Notes under the pieces: model-generated
The model's input: only the letters and a program-made list of their open reading frames with translations
Database searches by the model: none
What the model was told of the DNA's origin: nothing
Assembly: GCA_028751875.1 (NCBI GenBank)
Contig: CM054151.1
Span: 44,255,855-44,319,854 of the forward strand
DNA: 64,000 nucleotides
Direction: 5' to 3'
From: Rapana venosa
Lineage: Eukaryota; Mollusca; Gastropoda; Neogastropoda; Muricidae
Translations under genes and position numbers: made by a program
Part shown: piece after piece, positions 56,338 through 64,000 of the stretch
Layout: each line of letters opens with the position of its first letter
Position numbering within the stretch: position 1 is the first letter of the stretch

Positions 56338-56732
56338 CAGAAATGGGGTAAACTTGGTGGGTTTGAAATTATGTCATTGCGCTTTTGTTTATTTGTGATC
56401 CGGGTTCGAAATTTTCGTTTAAGGAAAAAAATTTCCTCTGGAGTTTAAAATTTTAATTTCCGACTCCCCTTTCCCCCAAAATTTTTTTCGGGTTTTAAAA
56501 TATTAAAAACCCGGGGCACTGGGCGAACACACTCAGAACATTTTGCGCACAAAGTTTTAAAAACACGGGTTTCCCCTTTATGGAAAGGGGGGGGCCAAAA
56601 AAAGGGGCCCGGGGGGAAAAAAAAAACAAAACTGGGCAAAAAATTTCATTTCACACCCGGGGAATAGATGTCAAAAACAAAGGGCCCGGGGGCTTATTTT
56701 AATTATCCTCAAAATAAAAAAATAACCTTTAA
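56338..56732 (+). mobile_element. Smeared SINE, close to the 37531 copy
   Basis: aaatggggtaaacttggtgg, gatccgggttcgaaattttc, tttcctctggagttt, gcgaacacactcagaacatt, ttgcgcacaaagttt, tttatggaaag and an ggaatagatgtcaaaaac tail follow the 37531 copy, including bases not shared with other copies. Comparing the two shows how the low-quality block alters sequence. Confidence 0.75.
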
Positions 56733-56934
56733 ACCTCTCCCCCTCCACCCTTTTTTCTTTCCCCCCCCCTCTCCCCTTTCCTTTCCCCTTCCCCTCCCCT
56801 TTTTTTCCCCCTCCCCACCTCTTCCCCCCTCCTTTTCCTCTTTCCCCCTCCCTCTCCCCATCTCCTCCTCCTCCTCTTTCCACCCCCTCCCCGGGGCCCC
56901 CCACTTCATTTCCACCTACAAAACTCCACCTTTT
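56733..56934. repeat. (CTCC)n-type pyrimidine tract
   Basis: Joins two SINE copies exactly as at 37881-38065. Confidence 0.8.
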
Positions 56935-57150
56935 ATCCCCAAAAACCCAAGGGGGATGAGTTATAAAAACCTTGGGCCCCGTACGGGCGAAAATCTTGCG
57001 CCCGTTAAATTTGTTTTCCCCTTTTTAAAGATAGGGCCTTTTTTCGTGCGGTGGAAACCCGTGGGCCTGGGAATTTACCCAAAAAGGGGTTTCACATCGG
57101 GGCGGAAAGTAAAAAGACATAACGTTATTCCTTTTTTCGCTTGGTTTTTT
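56935..57150 (+). mobile_element. Smeared 5'-truncated SINE
   Basis: Counterpart of 38066-38312: cccaaaaacccaagggggat, gcccgttaaatttgttttcc, cacatcggggcggaaagtaa, cgttattcc. Confidence 0.55.
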
Positions 57151-59255
57151 AAAACCCCTTCCCCCCACCCCAAACCTTCCCCCCTTTCCCTATCCCCTTT
57201 AAACCAAATTTTCCCCCCTTCTCCCCATCCCCCCCCATTTCCCCCCTTCCCCAATAAAACACCTTTTTACTACCTTCCTAAAAAACCCCCCCTTTCCACC
57301 CCCTCCTTCCTTTTCCTAGGGTAAAGCCGGGGGAAATAGGGTTTGGTGGATAAAAAGGAAGGGGTTTAAAAATCCCCCTTCCGGGGGGTTTTTCCCCAAT
57401 GGGGCAAATGGCCCTTTTCCCCTACCCCAAACCTTTCGAAAGCCTACAAAATAAAAGGGAAGGAAAGAACAGAAACAAAACCCCAAAATCCGGGGGGCCC
57501 CCCACCACCCAAAAAAACCCCCCCCCTTTTCCCCAAAAATCCCCCCCTTTTAAAAAAACCCCCCCCCCCTCCGGTTACCCCAATAGGGCCCCCTTTTCCC
57601 CCCACCCAAAAACCCCCCCCCCCCGGCTCCCCACCCAAAATTTTTCCCTTCCCCCCCCAAAACCCCCAAACCCCCCTCAACCCCCCCGCCCCCTAAAAAT
57701 TAAAACCCCCCCCCCTTAAAAACCCCCCCAAAAAATTTCCCCCCCCCCAAACCCCACCTTTAAGCACCCCCCCCCACCCCCCCATAACCCACCCCACCCC
57801 CCCTCCCCGGGAAACCCCCCCTTCCCCCCCCACCCCCCCCTCCCCGGGAACCCAACCCCCCCCTCCCCCTTACCAATCCCAACCCCCCCCCAAGCCCCCC
57901 TCCCCTTTCCCCCCTGTAACCACCCCCCCCTCCCTTCCCCACCCCCCCCTCCTATCAAGAACCCCCCTCCTTCCCCCCCCCCCTCCCCCACCCCCCTCCT
58001 CCCCCCACCCCGGGAACACCCTTTTCCCCTTCCTTTCCCCTTTTCCCCCTTTTTTCCCCCCCCCTCCTCTCCACCCCCAGCCTCTCCCCCCTCTTCCCTC
58101 CTCCCGGCCTCCCCCTCTCCCCCGGCGCCCCTCCCATCCCCCACCCCCCCCACCCCCCTTCCCCGCCAAACCCCTTTCCCCCTCTTCCCCCTTTCCCCTC
58201 TTTCCCCCCCTTCCACCCCCTCCACCCCTTTTCCCCTTTCTCCCCCCCCCCATCCTTCCCCTTTCCCCCTTTCCTCCCCCCTACCACCTCTTCCCCCCAA
58301 TTCCTCCTCCGCCCCCCCCCTTGCCCCCTTTTTCCTCCCACCCCCCCTTACCCTCTTTCCTTCCCTTGTTTCCCCCCTTTTCCCCCCCTCCTCTACCAAA
58401 TTTCCCCCCCCCCTCCTCCCTCTACCACCATTCCTCCCCCTCCCCTCCTTTCCCCCACCCCCCCTTTCCCCCTTTCCCCCTCTCCTTTCCCCTCTAAAAA
58501 ACCTCTTCCTCCTCTTTTTTCCAAACCCTTCCCCTCTTTCCCCCCTCCTCCTTTTTCCCCCTCTTCCCCCTCTCCCCCCCCCTTACCTCTTCCTCCTCTC
58601 CCCCCCTCTCTACCACCTTTTTTTCCCTCCTCCACCCCCTTTCCTCCTTCCCCTCCTCCATACCCCCCCTCCTCCCCCCTCCTTTTCCAAACCCCTTCCT
58701 CCTCCCCTCCCCTTTTTCCCCCTCCAACCCTTCCTCCCTCCCCCCCTCTTCCCACCTCCCCCCCCTCCTCCCTCCCCTCTCCCTCTTCCTTTCCCCTCCC
58801 CTCTTTCCCCCTTTTTTTTCCCCCGCTCCACCTCTTCCTTCCCCCCTCCCTTTTCCCCCTCTTCCCACCCCCCCTTCCCCCCCTCCTCTTTCCCCCTCCC
58901 TCCCCCCTTCCTTCCCCCCCTCCCCCCCCCTCTTCCTCCCCCTCCTCCCTTCCCCCTCTTTCCACCTCTTTCCCCCTCATCTCCCAAACCTTTTTTCCTT
59001 TCCCCCCCCCCCCCCTCCTCTCCCCTTTCCCCCCCTCCAACCTCTTTTCCCCCTCCTCCTTCCCCCCCCCTCCCCTTTCCCCTCCCTTTCCCCCCCCCTC
59101 CCCCCTCTTCCTCCCCTCCCCTCCCCCATTTTTCCCCTCCTCCTTTTCCCCCCCCCTCTCCATCCTCCCCCTCCCCCCCCCTAAAAACCCCCTTCCTCCT
59201 TCCTCCCCCCCACCCCCTTCCCCACTCCTTTTCCACCTTCTCCTCCCCTTCATCC
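57151..59255. repeat. C-rich pyrimidine tract with a SINE head
   Basis: Two kilobases of C/T-rich sequence. A SINE head is recognisable at about 57331-57450 (aaatagggtttggtggataa). The Gly/Arg/Glu-rich minus-strand frames of up to 286 codons come from the C/T composition and have no protein character. Confidence 0.8.
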
Positions 59256-59530
59256 CACATCCCCGTACAGAAAACCCAATCTCCCTAAAAAGTCCTTTGG
59301 ATGGGGAAAAAAAAAATAAACCGAGGTCCGGTGTGCGAAAACACGTGGAACACCCCTTTCACCAACCCCGTTAAATCCTGTTTGCTGTTTGTAAGAGGGC
59401 CATTGTGGTTTTGGGAGGAACCCGTTTCCCCCAAATTTTCAAAAGGGATACCCCACGGGAATGGAAGTACAAAAAAAACACATAATAAGTGCTTTAAATT
59501 TCCCTTATTTGATATAAAAAAAATTTTTTT
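59256..59530 (+). mobile_element. Smeared 5'-truncated SINE
   Basis: aaaagtcctttggatgggga, aaccgaggtccggtgtgcga, ccgttaaatcctgtttgctg and a cacgggaatggaagtac tail. Confidence 0.65.
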
Positions 59531-60240
59531 AAAAATCCCCCCTTTTTTTCCACCATCACCACCTTACCCTTTTTACCCCTAAACCTCCCCTCTCCATTTC
59601 CCCCCTCTTTATCATCCCCCTCCTTAAAAATCCACTTATCCTACCCTCCTTTTTCCACCATCCATCCTCCTCCCTTTTCCACCCCTCTCCTCCTCCCTTT
59701 ACCTCCACCACCTCCTCCGCTCCACCCCCTCCCCTTCTCCCCCTTCTCCCCCGTTTTTTTCCTCTTTTTTTTTCTCATTTTTTCTCTTTTTTGTTTGTTT
59801 TCCCAAAATTCCCCCCTCTGTCCTTAATCCCCTTTTTTTGTTTTTTTCTTTAAGTTTTTTCCCCGCTGTTCTTGTTGTTTTTCGTTTTTTTTTTCTTTTC
59901 TCTGTGCCTTGTTTCCCCCTTTTTTGTTTATTTTTCACCTTAGTTTTTATCTGGGTTTTTTTTCTTGTTTCCCCTTTAAAATTTTTATCTTTTTGGGCTT
60001 CTTTTTTTGGGCTTGTCACTTTTTGCAATCCCTATTTCTTTCCCTTTTTCTTTGAAAATTTAGTCTGTTAAATTATCCACATTTGGGTTTAGTTGTTGTT
60101 GTGTCCTTTTTTGATTTCCCTTTTTTTTCTTCCCCGTTTTCACGTCCCTTTGGTTTTTCCCCTTTCCCCGTTTTGTGTTTCCTTTTTTAATTTTTTTTTT
60201 TTTTTTATTCTCCTTCTTTTTTCTTTCAAAAAACCCCTTT
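59531..60240. repeat. T/C-rich segment duplicated from the 38.5-kb array
   Basis: gctgttcttgttgtttttcg then ttttcttttctctgtgcctt (about 59865-59910) parallels 38557-38610. Together with the preceding SINE/(CTCC)n order this indicates a larger duplication of the 37.4-39.0 kb region. Confidence 0.6.
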
Positions 60241-60499
60241 TTCTTGCTTTTCCTTCCTTTTCTTTGTCGTCTGCTTTGTAATAAAGGGTAGAAACAAGCA
60301 TCTTCCAGTTGGTGTTGTGTTCTCTCTTTTGCGCTTGTTTCTGTGTCTGCTGCTTTGTTTTGTCTTTTTTCCTTTTTCTTTTTCTTTCCATGTTGTCTTC
60401 TATATCGCCTTTCCTGAAATGAATAATAAACAGTCCATATTGTTAAAAACATAAAATTATACATAAGCAGCTTCATGTGCTGTGCTCACATCACTGGCT

Positions 60500-60700
60500 T
60501 AGAACATGACATTAAAACATAAGCAAGATACACGCACGCAAGTCAACGCGCACGCACACACAAAGACACACACATGCGTGCACACACACACTAACACAGA
60601 TAGTCCAATAGACAGAGAGACAGACAGGCAGACAGACTGGCGGGCAGCTTAGCAGAAAGGCAGACACACAGGCAAACAGACAGACAGACAAACAAAACGT
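60500..60700. repeat. CA-rich and (GACA)n tracts
   Basis: cgcacgcacacac units 60530-60595, then cagacagacagg units 60610-60695. Confidence 0.85.
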
Positions 60701-60728
60701 GCAACACTAACAACAAATGGCATGATAC

Positions 60729-60907
60729 CTTCTTCTGTGCTTCCACTTGCTTGTGCCCCATCCTCAGACATTGAAGTACCTAGGACAGGAACAGCTTGGA
60801 GAAATCCAAGACTTGACTGCCCTCTTCCAAAGAATGGGCGACTGGACTCATGTAATCTTCCAGTGTATTAGTGACTTGACTGGTGTCTTGCATCGCACCA
60901 ATGGAGG
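60729..60907 (-). CDS. Candidate second exon of an unidentified minus-strand gene
   Basis: A strong acceptor (ggttctttttcag, AG at 60908-60909) opens a minus-strand frame SIGAMQDTSQVTNTLEDYMS, PVAHSLEEGSQVLDFSKLFL, which meets TAG at 60780-60782. In the frame one base earlier, PVLGTSMSEDGAQASGSTEE runs on to a donor (gaag|GTATCA at 60728). A one-base deletion in the sequence, a real frameshift or a genuine terminal exon could each explain the stop. A second acceptor-like tract (ctgttcctgtcctag) sits at the TAG. Entry phase (one base from the previous exon) fits the candidate first exon at 62396-62465. Composition is ordinary soluble-protein, partly helical. The family is not recognised. Confidence 0.45.
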
Positions 60908-60909
60908 CT

Positions 60910-61200
60910 GAAAAAGAACCCCACCAAAGTGTGTTACCTTCATGTGCATGTGCGTGCGTGTGTGTGTGGGTGTGTATGCACGCATGTGTCAAATTGAATT
61001 TGTTAACTAAAACTATATGTCATTGAATGCACCTGTAAGAATAGTCTGAATGCAAGTGCTTTGATTTTTTTTTACAAGATACAGTGCTATATTAATTCCA
61101 TACATTTTTATTATTGCTATTAATGTTGATTGATTACAATAGTATAAACAGTTTTAATAATCTTATTGGTGCCTTAAGGAGAGACAAATTCCCTGAAAGA
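60910..61200. other. Intron-like sequence
   Basis: Short GT tract at 60950-60985 and AT-rich sequence; nothing coding. Confidence 0.4.
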
Positions 61201-61202
61201 TA

Positions 61203-61203
61203 G

Positions 61204-61292
<89 letters not shown>
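61203..61292. repeat. Pure (AG)n microsatellite
   Basis: About 44 uninterrupted AG units, followed by degenerate GAGA to 61375. A minus-strand Ser/Leu frame crosses it and is not a gene. Confidence 0.95.
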
Positions 61293-61790
61293 AAGGCAAA
61301 GAGAGATATACAGAGACAGCGACAGAGAGAAAGGTATAGGGGAGAGAGAGAGGGAGAGAATGAAAGAGAGAGACGTGGAGATTTAACAGCCATAGTAACG
61401 TGATATATTATCTTTCTGGTAAATAAAACTTTAGAAACAATCAAATTACATAGAATACATAGTCTAGGCCTAATGGTAGTTTGGGTTATTGTTGTAAGCA
61501 AAGTGCCATTACTAATATTAAAATGTTACACTTTAACAATATGTTGAGATCGTCTTTATCCCTGACCTGTGCTCTCCATAAAAGAAGAGGAATCCTCTGA
61601 AGCCAAGAGTATAGCTGCCTATTAAGCAAGGTATTTACAAACAAATACTGGCAAATAAACATGAATTTCTCACAGTATGTTATCTGTCTCACAGTGAATT
61701 GCAACTATGTAGTGTCAGATAGAGTGCACAGTCTTCAGGACTCCCAGATTGTTAACTTGGAGAACGCCCAACACTAGAAAACAAATGACA
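61293..61790. other. Intron-like sequence with one weak exon candidate
   Basis: 61567-61618 on the minus strand is bounded by taatag and GTCAGG and is open in all three frames (one reads AAILLASEDSSSFMEST). This is too short to accept. The rest has no feature. Confidence 0.3.
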
Positions 61791-61792
61791 TG

Positions 61793-61900
61793 ATACCTTC
61801 TTTTGTAGTTCCACTTGTCGTCACATCTCGGCATTGATAGTTCATAGGACGGACAGTTTGGGAATCCATGTGACTTGATTGCTAGCACATGAAATGAATG
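61793..61900 (-). pseudogene. Decayed copy of the 60729-60907 exon
   Basis: Minus strand: gcaatcaagtcacatggatt, ccaaactgtccgtcctatg, aatgccgagatgtgacgaca, agtggaactacaaaagaagg then TATCATG. It aligns with the donor half of the exon at 60729-60907 and keeps the donor. Only about the last 110 bases are recognisable. The frame is different and closed in the equivalent phase. Confidence 0.45.
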
Positions 61901-62340
61901 ACATATAGCATGGTACACCACATGCTCACAGCACATACCATCACACACACAGTGTGCAGCACAGGAACAGTCCATGACTTGTACAACAAACAGGAAAGTT
62001 AGCAGACAGATGAGAACGAATGACAGATAACAGACACAAGGGACACGATGGATAAATGGACTGATCCCAGACAGAGACGGACAGATTATGATCAGACTGA
62101 AGACAGATAGCAGAGATTGAATACACAAAGACATGACACACATCACCACACTGATACGAAAGCACAATATAGACACAGACAGACAGATAGGCAGAAAAAA
62201 CCACACACTCACACACACACACACACTGATACATAAAGCACAAATATAGACACAGACAGACAGATAGGCAGACAGACACACGCTCGCACACACACACGCA
62301 CACACACAGCACGGGCATGGGCCTGCGCACGCTGTCATCA
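61901..62340. repeat. CA-rich and (GACA)n sequence
   Basis: Repeats of cacagacagacagatag and cacacacacactgatac (two near-identical units at 62155-62215 and 62220-62280). The 215-codon Cys/Val-rich minus-strand frame across this region is a repeat artefact. Confidence 0.8.
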
Positions 62341-62395
62341 TGTGAAGTACATTCATACACATTGACAGTCATAAAAATGAAGATGTTTAACTCAC

Positions 62396-62465
62396 CAGCA
62401 TGTACTTCTTCCTGCCCTCCTCCTCCTCTTTCTCTCTCATTGTTTTTGTCACAAGTTGTCTTCAT
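62396..62465 (-). CDS. Candidate first coding exon, minus strand
   Basis: Starts with ATG in the context aaaacATGa, with an in-frame TAA two codons upstream, and reads MKTTCDKNNERERGGGGQEE then VHA before a donor GTGAGT beginning at 62395. The 70 bases leave phase 1, which matches the entry phase of the exon at 60907 and would complete a GCC (Ala) codon. The peptide is hydrophilic and low-complexity in the middle (Arg/Glu/Gly), consistent with a disordered N-terminus. The upstream sequence on this strand is the (AAC/AAG)-rich minisatellite, which would then be the 5' leader. No transcript evidence is available from sequence alone. Confidence 0.35.
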
Positions 62466-62479
62466 GTTTTAGTTCGTTG

Positions 62480-64000
62480 TTGCTGTTCTTGTTGATTTGT
62501 TGGTGTCATTGATCTTGTCATTGTTGTTGCTGTTCTTCTTTCTTTTTTGACTTCTTCTTCTTCTGTTGTTGTTGATGCTGTTCTTTTTCGTTTGTGTTGT
62601 TGTTGTTGATGATGCTCTTCTTCTTCTTCTGCTCTTGTTCTTGTTGTTGTTGTTGTTATTGATGCTGTTCTTCTTCTTCTGTTGTTCTTGTTGCTGTTAT
62701 TGATGCTGTTCTTCCTCTTCTTCCTCTTCCTCGGTTGTTTTTTATGCTATTCTTCTTCTGTTTTGTTGTTTTTGATTGCACTCTTCTTCTTGTGTTGTTC
62801 TTGTTCATTCTGTTCTTCTTCTTGTCTTGCTGTTGTTGTTGTTGATGCTGTTCTTCCACTGCTGTTGTTGTTGCTGTTATTGTTGTTGATGCTGTTCTTC
62901 TTCTTCTTTTGTTGTTGTTGATGTTGATGATACTCCTCTTCTTCTTCTATTGTTCTTGTTGTTGATGTTCTTCTTTTTCTTCTGTTATTCTTGTTGTTGA
63001 CGTTCTTCTTCTTCTGTTGTTCTTGTTGTTGATGTTCTTCTTCTTCTGTTGTTCTTGTTGTTGATGTTCTTCTTCTTCTGTTGTTCTTGTTGTTGATGTT
63101 CTTCTTCTTTTGTTGTTCTTGTTGTTGATGTTCTTCTTCTTTTGTTGTTCTTGTTGTTAATGCTATTCTTCTTCTTTTTGTTGTTGATGCTTGTCTTGTT
63201 CTCATTTTCTTTAGTTGCTGTTGTTGCTGTTCTTTTTCGTTTTTTTGTTGTTGATAGCTGTTAATGTTCTCGTTTTTTGTTTATTGTTTGGATGTTTTAT
63301 TTCCTCTGTTCTTGTTGTTGTTGATGAGATTGTGTTCTCTTTTTCTGTTGTTATTGTTGTTGATCTTTTTCTTCTTCTCTTGTATGTTGTCGATGCTGTT
63401 TTTCTTCTTGTGTTTGTTATTTTGACCGCTGTTCTTCTTCTTTGGTTTTGTTGGTGTTGTTGATGCTGTTATTTTCTTCTCTTGTTGTTGTTATTGTTGC
63501 TCTGTCTTTCTTGTGTTGTTATTGTTGTTGTTGCTGCTGTACTTTCTTCTTTTGCTGTTGTTGATGCTGTTTTCTTCTTCTTTTGTTGTTGTTGATGCTG
63601 TTCTTTTTCCTCTTTGTTGTTGTTGATGCTGTTCTTCTTCTTCTGTTGTTGTTGTTTATGTTATTTTTTCTTCTGTTTGTTCTTGTTGTTGATGTTTTCT
63701 TTTCTTTTTTTTTGTTGTTGATGTTTCTTCTTTTATGTTGTTCTTGTTTGCTGATGTTCTTCTTCTTGTGTTGTTCTTGTTTGTGAGTGTTCTTTTCCTA
63801 TGTTATCTTGTTGTTGTTGTTTGTACTTGTTCTGTTGTTCATGGTGATGTCCTTGCTGTTGTTGTTGTTGTTCTTCTTCTTCTGTTGGTTCTTGGTGTTT
63901 ATGCTGTTTTCCTCTTTGTTCTGCTGTTGTTGTTGTTGAGCTGTTCTCCTTCCTTCTTTTGTTGTTGATTGTTGATGTCTCTCTTCTTCTGTTATTGTTG
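62480..64000. repeat. (CTT/GTT)-rich minisatellite, about 32-bp unit in part
   Basis: Unit ttcttcttcttctgttgttc then ttgttgttgatg, period about 32 bases in the regular part (62995-63150), with looser CTT/GTT/GATG variants to the window end. The unit has no stop codon in any minus-strand frame, and since 32 is not a multiple of three each unit is read in a new frame (Arg-, Glu-, Lys-rich in turn). That explains the 152-codon open frame at 62747-63205. Confidence 0.85.

Larger units (their letters stand above)
39470..60240. other. Low-quality consensus block 3
   Basis: Twenty kilobases in which runs of 3-8 identical bases of all four types dominate. Elements seen clean elsewhere (SINEs, the CR1/L2-like LINE, the T-rich segment of 38.5 kb) are found here in smeared form. 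The texture ends sharply near 60240. Coding claims inside this block are not supportable. Confidence 0.65.

Noticed and set aside
57716..59260. Gly/Arg/Glu-rich minus-strand frames up to 286 codons
   Set aside because: Products of C/T-only sequence in a low-quality block; composition is set by the tract and several frames are open at once.
61567..61618. Short exon reading AAILLASEDSSSFMEST, reminiscent of the 'FLASDESSF.TG' end of short-chain dehydrogenases
   Set aside because: Only 52 bases, open in all three frames, one residue short of the motif and with no other dehydrogenase part nearby.
61715..62362. A 215-codon Cys/Val/Ser-rich minus-strand frame that looks like a membrane or venom-type peptide precursor
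   Set aside because: Most of it is CA/GACA repeat read on minus and the rest is the decayed exon copy; no signal-peptide or cysteine framework beyond the repeat.

Overview
This window is eukaryotic and very rich in repeats. It has dense (CA)n, (CT)n and (CTT/GTT)n microsatellites, several minisatellites, tRNA-derived SINEs and remnants of at least four kinds of non-LTR retrotransposon (LINE). No bacterial-style operon is present, and I found no complete host gene. The SINE and LINE types resemble those common in molluscs, and a marine gastropod or other lophotrochozoan is my best guess. That guess rests on general familiarity, not on a search.

Layout: 0.25-6.7 kb is a higher-order repeat in which conserved AT-rich blocks alternate with long CT/CA tracts, plus two LINE 3' ends (1.8-2.3 and 6.8-7.1 kb). 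At 8.5-12.2 kb lies a 36-bp minisatellite interrupted by a nearly complete LINE (12.2-15.6 kb, plus strand: endonuclease, reverse transcriptase, C-terminal finger), which itself carries a SINE on the minus strand. The array resumes briefly at 15.6 kb. At 20.5-27.6 kb there are SINEs, a 43-bp minisatellite that seems to have grown from a SINE body (24.3-25.0 kb), and exon-like minus-strand segments (23.5, 26.3, 26.5-26.7 kb). Two copies of one CR1/L2-like LINE lie at 27.6-30.3 and 31.6-34.9 kb, with a fragment of an RNase H-bearing LINE between them. At 35.7-37.4 kb is an AT-rich minisatellite, and at 37.4-39.4 kb a (CTCC)n/SINE array. The 41-47.7 kb part holds a third CR1/L2-like copy and four minisatellites. 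At 48-60 kb there are long purine or pyrimidine tracts and more SINEs. At 60.7-62.5 kb is a possible host gene start on the minus strand, and 62.5-64 kb is a (CTT/GTT)-rich minisatellite.

Sequence quality matters here. About 9.8-20.5, 29.75-30.9 and 39.5-60.2 kb have an unnatural texture: short runs of all four bases overwrite the expected sequence. The switch can occur inside a single element, for example within the LINE copy at 29.75 kb. I read this as low-quality consensus sequence, so frameshifts and stops there should not be taken as biology.

The elements do interact: retrotransposons sit inside satellites, SINE sequence has become satellite, and a LINE family carries a (CA)n array in its 3' end. 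I found no convincing new defence or metabolic system.
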